Source: Fidelibacterota bacterium (lineage in GTDB: Bacteria > Fidelibacterota > Fidelibacteria > Fidelibacterales > DSDE01). Taken from it: DNA of 7,019 bases. The notes beneath the pieces were generated by a model. That model had not been told where the DNA came from and made no database searches. It saw nothing but the letters and a program-made list of their open reading frames with translations. A program made the translations under genes and the position numbers. The DNA lies in contig DSDE01000443.1 of the NCBI GenBank assembly GCA_011049095.1, positions 1 to 7,019 on the forward strand, written 5' to 3'. Positions 1 to 6,994 of this stretch are shown in pieces. Numbering within the stretch: position 1 is the stretch's first letter; the number at the start of each line of letters is the position of its first letter.

Positions 1-31
1 AAGTGATAAAGGATATGAGCACCCTTGATAG

Positions 32-688
32 CTATTCTACAATAAACTCCGCTTCAATCTGATTATCAAGCCCAATGCGAATCAGGTCTCCTGAGTGAAC
101 CGGCGCAACACCGTCCGGTGTACCGGTAAATATCAAATCGCCTTCCTCAAGGGTCATCACGGTTGATATATATGATATGATTTCTGGAAAACCATAAATC
201 ATATCTTTCGTATTGCCTCTCTGTCGAATCTCACCATTCACTTCCAGCCACAATTCCATCCTGTCCAAACGACCAAAATGGAGGGTTGATAAGAAGTGAC
301 TTATAGGCGCTGAGTCATCAAAGGCTTTGGCTGCAGTCCAGGGACTCCCTCCCTTTTTAGCCTGAGCCTGTACATCACGGGCTGTGAGATCAATACCAAC
401 ACCAACACCAGCCAAGACAGAAAGGGCATCCCGCTCGGCAATATTTTTTGCAGTATCGCCGATAAGGAGCACAACTTCCACTTCATGATGAATATCCTGA
501 GAATAGTTTGGCAACTGAATAGGCCCAGGCGGATGAACAATGGCCACAGAAGGTTTCAAAAAGATGAGGGGCCGCGTTGTGGCTTCAGCTTTCATCTCCT
601 GTATATGTTTGACATAATTTCGGCCAACACAAATAATTTTGGGGACAATAAATTCTTTATCAACTGGTGCAAGTATCGCCGTCTTCAA
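32..688 (-). CDS. FAHD1-like fumarylacetoacetate hydrolase family protein (probable acylpyruvase / oxaloacetate decarboxylase)
   Basis: This 218-residue protein matches the usual length of the short FAH-fold enzymes (E. coli YcgM, human FAHD1), which cleave acylpyruvates or decarboxylate oxaloacetate using Mg2+ or Mn2+. Visible family signatures are VGRNYVKHIQEM (residues 21-32), PLIFLKP (40-46), HHEVEVVL (67-74), GIDLTARDVQ (98-107), PWTAAKAFD (116-124) and EEGDLIFTGTPDGV (181-194). Glu69, Glu71 and Asp100 are the expected metal ligands. His28 and Glu31 sit where FAHD1 has its lid dyad, and Lys121 and Gln107 also match active-site positions. No signal peptide is seen, so it is likely cytosolic. 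The start is TTG at 688, chosen because GGAGGG lies 7 nt upstream and the purL stop is only 3 nt away, so it is probably translationally coupled to purL. The family is secure. The substrate is inferred, and a hydrolase of another 2-oxo acid remains possible. Confidence 0.93.
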   Translation of the reverse strand: MKTAILAPVDKEFIVPKIICVGRNYVKHIQEMKAEATTRPLIFLKPSVAIVHPPGPIQLPNYSQDIHHEVEVVLLIGDTAKNIAERDALSVLAGVGVGIDLTARDVQAQAKKGGSPWTAAKAFDDSAPISHFLSTLHFGRLDRMELWLEVNGEIRQRGNTKDMIYGFPEIISYISTVMTLEEGDLIFTGTPDGVAPVHSGDLIRIGLDNQIEAEFIVE

Positions 689-691
689 AGA

Positions 692-2923
692 TTATCCCTC
701 CATCACTGCTGCTATTGCATTATCATACAGCGCTTTGATTTCTTTGAGTTCCACATCTATCAAATCATTGATTTTTAATCGTTGATGCGACCTGACCCTG
801 CCAATAGTGGTAGAAGAAATTCCATAATCGCTACTGATGCGCTCCAAGTCCATTAACTTTCTTTCAGCGAGAGAAACGATGATCACAGACTGGGTTTCAC
901 CAAAAAGCAGTCCGTCATTCCGCATTTTACGCATTGAATAGACCTCCACTCCCCGCAGCCCAGCGGGATTGCCAATGGCTGATTCTGCCAAGGCTACAGC
1001 CAATCCGCCATCAGAAATATCATGGGCTGATTTGACGACGCCTTCCCGAATTGCCGTCACCACGGCTCGATTCAGACGATTGGCAAAATCGAGATCAATC
1101 TGCGGCGGTTCACCCGTCACCAAGCCATGAATGACTTTCAAATATTCGCTTCCACCCAATTCACCTTTCAAAGTGCCTAAAATAACAATAAAATCTCCCT
1201 CATCTTTAAACCAGGGGCTGACGACCTGATCAATGTTCTCAATAAGCCCCAGCATCCCAATAACCGGCGTGGGAAAGACGCTGGTGTCCGGGCTTTCATT
1301 ATAAAAACTGACATTTCCGCCGGTCACCGGTGTTCCTAAAGCTTTGCAGGCATCGCCCATACCGCGCAAGGCTTCGGTAAACTGATAGTAAACCTCGGGA
1401 TCATAGGGATTGCCAAAATTCAGACAATTGGTTATAGCTACAGGTTCTGCGCCGGTGCAAGCCACGTTTCTAGCAGACTCCAGGACAGCAATTACACCGC
1501 CTTTATAAGGATTCAGATAAACAAAGCGGCCATTTCCGTCTGTACTGGCAGCAATGGCCTTTCGGCTTCCCTTCAATCGAATAACTGCAGCATCGCTTCC
1601 AGGACCCATGACTGTATTGCTGCGAACGGAATTGTCATACTGTTCAAATACCCATTTTTTACTGGCAATATTTGGCGATGAAATCAGCTTTTTTAAAACA
1701 TCGTTGAAATCGTCAGGCTCAGGCAAGCTATTGAGGTCATAATCTGCTGATTCTTTTATATATGCCGGTTCTTTTGATTCCCGATAATAGACTGGCGCGC
1801 CGCCGCCCAGCACTAAATCATAAGCAGGTACATCGGCATAGAGCTCACCATCCATGAAAATTTTTACTTTCCCGTCGTCGGTCACTTCACCGACATTGCT
1901 CCAAGGAATTTCCCATTTATCAAAAATAGCTTCAGCATCTTTTTCAAAGCCTTTGCGGATGATAATCATCATCCGCTCCTGTGATTCGCTGAGCATAATT
2001 TCATAAGGCGTCATATCAGGCTCGCGCTGGTGCACTCTGTCAAGATGGAGAATGATACCACTTTTTCCTCGGGCTGCCATTTCCGTCGAGCAGCAGGTGA
2101 TACCAGCCGCTCCCATATCCTGAACGCCTACCAGCCAGGCTTTGCCGAGAAGCTCCAGAGTGGCTTCCAATAGTGTTTTCTCAGCAAAAGGATCGCCAAC
2201 CTGCACATTGCTCTTGCGCTCTTCACTTTTCTCACTGAGCTCCTCAGAAGCAAAAGTCGCCCCGTGAATCCCGTCTCGTCCGGTGGCGCTGCCGATAATA
2301 TAGACAGGATTGCCTTTACCTTTGGCGATTGCGCTGATATATTTTTTCCGGCGAATCACACCGATGGCCATTGCATTAACCAAAGGATTTCCGGTATAAA
2401 CATCATCAAAAACAAGTTCACCACCAACAGTCGGCACTCCCATACAGTTGCCATAATCACCAATGCCCTTTACAACTTGTTGAAAAAGATAGCGATTACG
2501 CGGTTTATCCAAGGGGCCAAAACGCAAACTGTTTAATAAGGCAATAGGGCGAGCCCCCATTGAAAAAATATCCCGTAAAATACCACCGACACCTGTTGCT
2601 GCACCCTGATAGGGCTCCACGGCGCTGGGATGATTATGGCTTTCGATTTTGAAAGCAATGGCATAGCCCTCTCCAATATCAATCAAACCGGCGTTTTCTT
2701 CACCAGCTTCAACCAGAAGTCTTCCCCCTTTTCTGGGCAATGTTTTTAAAACCGCGATAGAATTTTTATAGCTGGCATGCTCACTCCACATCACAGAAAA
2801 AATTCCCAGCTCGGTCCAGCTTGGTTTTCGCCCTAAAATATTCAGGATACGCTGATATTCATCCTCGGTAAAGCCGTGCTCCTTGATGATCTCAGGTTTA
2901 ATATCCGGTTCTTTATATTTCAT
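692..2923 (-). CDS. purL: Phosphoribosylformylglycinamidine synthase subunit PurL
   Basis: PurL is the ATP-dependent synthetase subunit that converts FGAR plus ammonia to FGAM in de novo purine synthesis, working with PurQ (glutaminase) and PurS. The 743 residues match the small Bacillus/Thermotoga-type PurL (about 740) rather than the roughly 1300-residue fused enzyme. Numbered from the ATG, motifs include MWSEHASYKNS near 45-55 with catalytic His49, ESHNHPSA followed by the EPYQGAATGVGG nucleotide loop (94-115), GRDGIHGATF (215-224), VQDMGAAG (267-274), LSESQERM (311-318), the second-half PGSDAAV (441-447), TGGNVSFYNES (534-544) and HDISDGGLAVALAES (634-648). These cover both AIRS-like halves, so the gene is intact. 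The ATG at 2923 is preferred over an in-frame TTG at 2932, because AGAGGA is 10 nt before the ATG but only 1 nt before the TTG. A promoter lies upstream. The usual SEHC is SEHA here. PurS and PurQ are absent from the window. Confidence 0.97.
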   Translation of the reverse strand: MKYKEPDIKPEIIKEHGFTEDEYQRILNILGRKPSWTELGIFSVMWSEHASYKNSIAVLKTLPRKGGRLLVEAGEENAGLIDIGEGYAIAFKIESHNHPSAVEPYQGAATGVGGILRDIFSMGARPIALLNSLRFGPLDKPRNRYLFQQVVKGIGDYGNCMGVPTVGGELVFDDVYTGNPLVNAMAIGVIRRKKYISAIAKGKGNPVYIIGSATGRDGIHGATFASEELSEKSEERKSNVQVGDPFAEKTLLEATLELLGKAWLVGVQDMGAAGITCCSTEMAARGKSGIILHLDRVHQREPDMTPYEIMLSESQERMMIIIRKGFEKDAEAIFDKWEIPWSNVGEVTDDGKVKIFMDGELYADVPAYDLVLGGGAPVYYRESKEPAYIKESADYDLNSLPEPDDFNDVLKKLISSPNIASKKWVFEQYDNSVRSNTVMGPGSDAAVIRLKGSRKAIAASTDGNGRFVYLNPYKGGVIAVLESARNVACTGAEPVAITNCLNFGNPYDPEVYYQFTEALRGMGDACKALGTPVTGGNVSFYNESPDTSVFPTPVIGMLGLIENIDQVVSPWFKDEGDFIVILGTLKGELGGSEYLKVIHGLVTGEPPQIDLDFANRLNRAVVTAIREGVVKSAHDISDGGLAVALAESAIGNPAGLRGVEVYSMRKMRNDGLLFGETQSVIIVSLAERKLMDLERISSDYGISSTTIGRVRSHQRLKINDLIDVELKEIKALYDNAIAAVMEG
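696..701 (-). promoter_or_regulatory. Ribosome binding site of the FAH-family gene
   Basis: GGAGGG on the minus strand lies 7 nt before the TTG start at 688, inside the last codons of purL (Glu-Gly-stop). It decides the TTG start and suggests that ribosomes finishing purL reinitiate here. Confidence 0.75.
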
Positions 2924-2984
2924 TTTCCCCAATTCCTCTCTTACTGTTTCGTTTCACGGCGTCTGGCCATAAAACCTAGGCCGA

Positions 2985-3013
2985 AGTATAAAAAAATCCT
3001 TTGTCCTTTGCAA
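2985..3013 (-). promoter_or_regulatory. Candidate sigma70-type promoter for purL
   Basis: In the 108-nt gap between the DUF58 gene and purL, TTGCAA (3008-3013, 4 of 6 to the -35 consensus) and TATACT (2985-2990, 5 of 6 to the -10 consensus) are separated by exactly 17 nt. Transcription would begin near 2978 and give a leader of about 55 nt. The leader contains a weak GGCC/GGCC dyad but no recognisable purine riboswitch. If real, purL and the FAH gene can be expressed apart from the upstream block. FCB-group bacteria with a Bacteroidota-type sigma factor may use a different consensus, so this is tentative. Confidence 0.45.
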
Positions 3014-3031
3014 TTTCTCATTTATCTCTTT

Positions 3032-3913
3032 TTAGAAATGTCTGCTGCGCCGTATGAGGTATTCCCGTAAAATCAGTCGCAAATCCTGATTGGTATATAC
3101 CGGAAGATAATCTACGCCCATGTCGCCGCAAACACGATAATAGCGGTCAATAAAAAGCCGGACTTTTTCGGAATAAGATTCCTGTATCTGCCGAATATCG
3201 AGATGGAGTGATTCTTCATTCTCGAGATCAATAAAGCGAAACTGCCGGCCTTTGGGAAGCTGTATTTCATCCGGATCAAGGACATGGAGGACCAGACAGT
3301 CATGACCGGCAAAGTGGAGATGCTTTAAACCTTCAAAAACAGGCTCCGGATCGCACCACAGATCGCTGATGAGAATAGCCAAGCCCTTTCGCTTCAGATT
3401 ATCAGCTACCCCGTGCAATGCATCTGCCAGCTCACTTTCGCCCCCTGGCGTCAAGCGCTGCATTTCAGCCAGCATACTATAGGCATAGCTTATTACAGCT
3501 TTGGGAGGAAAGATTTTTTCCACTTTGGAATGAAACAAAGCAAGACCCACCGCATCATTTTGCTTTGTCAGGAGATAGATAAGGGATGCAGCCAGGATGC
3601 GGGCAAAATCAAATTTGCTTAGTTTGCCCGATCCATAAGCCATGGATGCGCTCATATCCAGTAAAATAGTTCCTGTCAGATTGGTCTCTTCCTGATACTG
3701 CCTAATATAATAGCGGTCGCTGCGGCCATAAACTTTCCAATCAATATGACGCAGATCATCACCAGGCTGATATGGCCGGTGCTGGGAAAATTCCACACTG
3801 AAGCCGTGAAAAGGCGATTGGTGAAAACCCAGCATAAAGCCTTCCACCACTGTCTTAGCCAAAAAATGAAGGTTGCCAAGATGGAGAATCTGCTCGGCAA
3901 TTATTTGACTCAA
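3032..3913 (-). CDS. Short DUF58 / VWA-like protein, partner of MoxR ATPase
   Basis: This 293-residue protein belongs to the short DUF58 class, with no membrane segment seen. The DUF58 signature runs from HGFSVEF (36-42) through RPYQPGDDLRHIDWKVYGRS (46-65) to RQYQEETNL (71-79). A von Willebrand A-like fold follows, with a DxSxS metal-site motif (Asp86-Met-Ser88-Ala-Ser90), GGESEL (157-162) where related proteins carry a threonine, and ISDLWCDP (182-189) with the third acidic residue Asp184. Such proteins are encoded next to MoxR ATPases and are thought to be their adaptor or client-binding partners, but the molecular role is unproven. The start is TTG at 3913, overlapping the MoxR stop in TTGA, and is supported by AAGGAG 5 nt upstream. 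The tight overlap implies coupled, roughly equimolar synthesis with MoxR. The next gene downstream is purL, not a BatA-type membrane VWA protein. Confidence 0.92.
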   Translation of the reverse strand: MSQIIAEQILHLGNLHFLAKTVVEGFMLGFHQSPFHGFSVEFSQHRPYQPGDDLRHIDWKVYGRSDRYYIRQYQEETNLTGTILLDMSASMAYGSGKLSKFDFARILAASLIYLLTKQNDAVGLALFHSKVEKIFPPKAVISYAYSMLAEMQRLTPGGESELADALHGVADNLKRKGLAILISDLWCDPEPVFEGLKHLHFAGHDCLVLHVLDPDEIQLPKGRQFRFIDLENEESLHLDIRQIQESYSEKVRLFIDRYYRVCGDMGVDYLPVYTNQDLRLILREYLIRRSRHF

Positions 3914-4887
3914 ATCAGCTCCTTCATCAGCTCATCAATAAGATCCTCAACTCGCATATTTTCGGCTTCGGCTTTAAAATTTAAGAGAATCCGATGCCTC
4001 AGAACATTTTTCATTGCATAGACCAGGTCTTTCTCTTCTGCTGTGGCTTTTCCCTGCAATGCTGCACGGGTTTTTGCAGCAATAATCAGGTATTGAGAAG
4101 CCCTGGGGCCAGCACCCCACTTTACATAGTTTTTAACCACAGCAGGTCCGTTCTCATTTGGTCGGGTGGCTCGTACAATCTTGACGGCTGTTTCCACCAG
4201 ATGCTCTGAGACGGGAATCTGCCGCATCAAATCCTGCATCATCATTAGGTCTTCGCGGCTCACAACTTTTTTAATCTCTGGAAGAGCTAGACCGGTCGTT
4301 CGCTTTACTATCTCTTCCTCCTCATCCACAGTGGGATAGCCCACATTAATCTGAAACATAAAGCGGTCTAATTGAGCTTCGGGAAGCGGATAAGTTCCCT
4401 CCTGCTCGATGGGATTCTGGGTTGCCAGCACAAAAAAAGGCGGCTCCAGACCATATAAAATGCCGCCTGACGTCACATGGTATTCTTGCATTGCCTCTAA
4501 AAGTGCAGCCTGGGTTTTGGGCGGTGTGCGGTTAATTTCATCGGCCAGGATAATATTCCCAAAAATAGGTCCCTTGATAAAACGAAATTTACGGCGTCCG
4601 GTTTGCAGATCTTCTTCAATGACTTCTGTGCCAGTAATATCAGAAGGCATCAGGTCCGGTGTGAACTGGATCCGCTTGAAAGTCAGGTCAAGGGCTTCGG
4701 CAAAGCTTTTTATCATCAATGTTTTTGCCAGACCTGGCACACCTACCAATAAGGCATGTCCCCGGCTGAGGAGAGCCATCAGCAGCGCATCTACAACCTT
4801 ATCCTGGCCAACGATTACATTAGAAATCTCTGTTTTGAGCGTCTCATAGAGGCTCTGGGTTTGCTTTAGTTGTTTTACCAGATTCAT
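3910..4887 (-). CDS. MoxR-family AAA+ ATPase
   Basis: This is a 325-residue cytosolic AAA+ ATPase of the MoxR family, chaperone-like machines that remodel or activate VWA-domain partners. Numbered from the ATG at 4887, it shows VIVGQDKVV (24-32), Walker A GVPGLAKT (49-56), Walker B ILADEINR (113-120), sensor 1 ATQNP (155-159), the arginine-finger region LPEAQLDRF (168-176, Arg175) and sensor 2 in the MoxR hallmark WGAGPRASQYL (257-267, Arg262). The C-terminal helical lid is complete, so the enzyme should be active. The frame stays open to an ATG at 4968, but that longer form would add 27 Lys/Arg/Gln-rich residues overlapping the upstream gene. The ATG at 4887 follows the upstream stop by 1 nt (TGAAATG), has AAAAGGA 11 nt upstream and gives the normal family N-terminus. 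It overlaps the DUF58 start at its other end. RavA is less likely, since the long RavA C-terminal extension is missing. Confidence 0.96.
   Translation of the reverse strand: MNLVKQLKQTQSLYETLKTEISNVIVGQDKVVDALLMALLSRGHALLVGVPGLAKTLMIKSFAEALDLTFKRIQFTPDLMPSDITGTEVIEEDLQTGRRKFRFIKGPIFGNIILADEINRTPPKTQAALLEAMQEYHVTSGGILYGLEPPFFVLATQNPIEQEGTYPLPEAQLDRFMFQINVGYPTVDEEEEIVKRTTGLALPEIKKVVSREDLMMMQDLMRQIPVSEHLVETAVKIVRATRPNENGPAVVKNYVKWGAGPRASQYLIIAAKTRAALQGKATAEEKDLVYAMKNVLRHRILLNFKAEAENMRVEDLIDELMKELI
3919..3924 (-). promoter_or_regulatory. Ribosome binding site of the DUF58 gene
   Basis: A perfect AAGGAG within the last MoxR codons stands 5 nt before a TTG codon at 3913. No ATG or GTG is at comparable spacing, so this site decides the TTG start. 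Confidence 0.75.
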
Positions 4888-4888
4888 T

Positions 4889-6784
4889 TCAGTTTCTATC
4901 CTTTTTAATTTTCTCCATTTTTTTTTCGATTGACAGCAATCTGCTCTTGATTGATTTGCTCTGAGCATGTTGTGGATATACTTGGAGAAATTTTTGATAT
5001 CTTAGTGCTGCCTGAGGCAGGTCTTTTAGCTTTTTTTCGGCAATTTGGGCACTTTTGATAAGTACGGTGGCGGCTTCTTCCGCATCAGGTTTAAATTCCA
5101 GGATACGATCATATGTTTCGATGGCTTTTTCAAAGTTCCCCTCCTTTTCAAAAAGGATCGCTTTCAGTGCCAGCGCTTCTTTAGCCGATGCCTGAAAATG
5201 AGCATATACACTGGCAATAGCTTCATATTCTCCCAGGGCAGGCTCATAATTTCGGCTGCTGCGGAGGTAGATTTCGGCTCTGGCAAAATGGGCTTCTGCT
5301 GCCTGCGCCGTGCCGGCATAGCGCTCAGTCACCTTGCGGTAGGCTTCCAATGCTTTGAGCTTTTGCCGCAGATTTTGAATATATATTTGGCCTATAAGCA
5401 GTTGAGCCTCAGGCGCTTTGTGATATGCGGGAAAGCGGGAAATAAAGTCTTCTGCCTGCTGAATGGCCCCTTCATAATCGCGAAAATGGTGGCGGCTTAA
5501 TAAAATATTCCGAAATTGTGCCTCAGCTAATATTGGGCTTTGGGGATAGAAAAATTCCAGACGTTTTGTCATCATCTGCGCTGTGATTGCCAGATTCCGC
5601 TCCTTTAGCATCACTTGGAATTTTTCCATAATCTGGTCGCCATTGCTAAGCATCGAAGCATATCTGCTGTGAGTATTCAGAAATTCAGCAGTTAAAAAAG
5701 CGATATGGGGAAAGTTACGGAGTTCCACCAGAGCCGAGAGGTATTTTTCGGCGGCATGCATCGAAGACATTGATTCAATGTCAGAAAGCTGAAGCAGCAA
5801 AATATCCGCATCTGTCCTGCTCGCGGGTGGTGGCATCAATTTTTTCATAAGCTGCAGCTCGGAGGCAAAATATGGACTGCGGGGAAGAAATACAAGATGT
5901 TTGAAACAGATTAGTTTGGCCTTTTGGGGCTGGTCTTGAAGCACATAAAAGCGCGCCAGCTCAGCCAATACCTGACTGCTATGTGCTCTTGGGAAATAGC
6001 TGTTCAGATAGGTTTCATATTCTTTCTGTAAAAAATCTGTGAGCTCCAAACTCGTTTTGCCGCCGGCGCTGCGGTTGGCTTCAAAAACTTTTCTCAAGCT
6101 TATAATATACTGAAAATACCTGTTTTCCATCTCTTGATCATAGGCCGCATTAGTTAGACTGTCGATAAGCTTATCTTTTTCGGCCTTATCAACTCGATTC
6201 AGACTGTCAATAAGCCAGATACGCTGCTTTGCCATCCCCTTATATAGTGCATTCTGATAAACTGATGCGAGTGAATCATTGATTTGACTCGATAAAAGCA
6301 GCCGCAGTGAGTCTTCTATCATTTTAATCTTAAATTCAGGCTGAATGGTCATTCCCAAAAAAATCGTGTCGGTCGCTGCTATGGAAGCACTGTCAGCAAA
6401 TTCTGTCGTTGTAATGGGAAAACGCTTAATATTCACACCATAAGAATCTATTTCAGTTTCAATTGCAGGCGCTTCATCAAGAATATGCGTTTTCACACTG
6501 TCCATTAATATACTGTCTGCCTTCATAATCTGCAGACTGTCGGCAAAATCATCTTGAAAAAAAGCCGACTCGTCAAGCTGAAATGCCGGTATTTTTTCCA
6601 AATCAATCGGCTGAAGAAAGAGATCATTTTCTGCTGTTTTTAAAGAATCGCTCACACTTAGTTCCTGGGCACTAATCTGAATGAAAATCAAGGGCAATAA
6701 GCAGATAAGACGATAAATAAAAACACTCCTGATTTGCTTTTTTCCTTTTCTGTACACCTGCGAAAAGTAGCAGTTTTCAGGCAA
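4889..6784 (-). CDS. Exported TPR-repeat protein of unknown function
   Basis: This protein of up to 631 residues has no family I recognise beyond its repeats. The N-terminus is basic (YRKGKKQIR, 11-19), followed by a hydrophobic segment (about 21-38) and a likely signal peptidase I site after ISA (37-39). No lipobox cysteine follows, so a periplasmic or envelope location is inferred. Residues 41-210 are acidic, probably partly disordered, and carry about ten Asp-Ser-hydrophobic motifs. An isolated TPR-like pair is near 267-300. Five consecutive TPR-like units fill about 414-605 (for example EGNFEKAIETYDRILEFKPD at 548-567), followed by a Lys-rich tail. TPR arrays usually bind proteins, so a scaffold for an envelope complex is plausible. 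The start is uncertain. TTG at 6784 is the furthest possible, with an in-frame TGA at 6788-6790, but it has no ribosome binding site; GTG at 6757 is an alternative. Its stop is 1 nt from the moxR start, indicating co-translation with the ATPase. Confidence 0.85.
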   Translation of the reverse strand: MPENCYFSQVYRKGKKQIRSVFIYRLICLLPLIFIQISAQELSVSDSLKTAENDLFLQPIDLEKIPAFQLDESAFFQDDFADSLQIMKADSILMDSVKTHILDEAPAIETEIDSYGVNIKRFPITTTEFADSASIAATDTIFLGMTIQPEFKIKMIEDSLRLLLSSQINDSLASVYQNALYKGMAKQRIWLIDSLNRVDKAEKDKLIDSLTNAAYDQEMENRYFQYIISLRKVFEANRSAGGKTSLELTDFLQKEYETYLNSYFPRAHSSQVLAELARFYVLQDQPQKAKLICFKHLVFLPRSPYFASELQLMKKLMPPPASRTDADILLLQLSDIESMSSMHAAEKYLSALVELRNFPHIAFLTAEFLNTHSRYASMLSNGDQIMEKFQVMLKERNLAITAQMMTKRLEFFYPQSPILAEAQFRNILLSRHHFRDYEGAIQQAEDFISRFPAYHKAPEAQLLIGQIYIQNLRQKLKALEAYRKVTERYAGTAQAAEAHFARAEIYLRSSRNYEPALGEYEAIASVYAHFQASAKEALALKAILFEKEGNFEKAIETYDRILEFKPDAEEAATVLIKSAQIAEKKLKDLPQAALRYQKFLQVYPQHAQSKSIKSRLLSIEKKMEKIKKDRN

Positions 6785-6914
6785 ATATCAAACTGAATTG
6801 AAAAGGGAATATCCTGACTTCGATACTTTTAAAAGGATGATTTTGTAAGTTGCAGATTTTCAAATAAATATTAATTTTGCGCCACCATTTTTGGGCGCTG
6901 CTTGCAAAAATTAG

Positions 6915-6930
6915 TCTTACATTTGTAAGA
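6915..6930. repeat. Perfect 7-2-7 inverted repeat (operator-like dyad)
   Basis: TCTTACA and TGTAAGA flank a TT centre, forming a perfect 16-bp palindrome about 130-160 bp upstream of the candidate TPR starts. The size suits a homodimeric regulator. The half-site core TTTGTAAG recurs at 6842-6849, exactly 80 bp away. No regulator can be named. Confidence 0.45.
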
Positions 6931-6986
6931 AAAAAATAGGTCTGGTACACGATCTGTGCAAAAGAAAACTATTTAATACCAGATCT
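6931..6986 (-). terminator. Possible Rho-independent terminator of an upstream minus-strand gene
   Basis: Read on the minus strand, AGATCTGGTA (6977-6986) can pair with TACCAGACCT (6938-6947) at 9 of 10 positions, and the stem is followed by A and then seven or so T residues interrupted only beyond 6931. The 29-nt loop is long for a classical terminator and part of the stem overlaps the direct repeat, so the call is weak. Confidence 0.3.
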
Positions 6987-6994
6987 GTCCAAAA
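6946..6994. repeat. Direct repeat pair, 18 bp, 31-bp period
   Basis: Bases 6946-6963 and 6977-6994 agree at 15 of 18 positions, both containing GATCTGT and CAAAA. The offset of 31 bp is close to three helical turns, so both copies face the same side of the DNA, as tandem regulator sites often do. Chance similarity in AT-rich DNA cannot be excluded. Confidence 0.4.

Noticed and set aside
2924..2932. PurL start at TTG 2932
   Set aside because: The AGAGGA site would be only 1 nt away. The ATG three codons later has usable 10-nt spacing.
2924..2984. Purine riboswitch or PurR box ahead of purL
   Set aside because: The predicted leader of about 55 nt is too short for a purine aptamer plus expression platform, and no recognisable conserved core or PurR-type palindrome is seen.
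2991..2997. Run of seven T (minus strand) as a terminator for the DUF58 gene
   Set aside because: No GC-rich hairpin precedes it. It fits better as the spacer of the purL promoter candidate.
4409..4849. 146-codon open frame on the plus strand opposite moxR
   Set aside because: It lies wholly antisense to conserved MoxR motifs and its translation resembles no protein family. It is a shadow frame.
3032..4887. A complete Bat aerotolerance operon
   Set aside because: Only the MoxR and DUF58 genes are present. No membrane VWA (BatA/B) or BatD gene is in the window.
4888..4968. Longer MoxR start at 4968
   Set aside because: It would overlap the end of the TPR gene by about 80 bases and add a Lys/Arg-rich stretch not typical of the family. 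The ATG at 4887 has a ribosome site and perfect stop-start coupling.
5045..5500. 151-codon open frame on the plus strand opposite the TPR gene
   Set aside because: It is antisense to the TPR array. Its composition is what reverse-complemented Ala/Glu/Tyr-rich helices give, with no own signal.
6879..6898. GCGCC/GGCGC hairpin as a terminator
   Set aside because: The stem has only 5 bp with a 10-nt loop, and no T-run follows on either strand.
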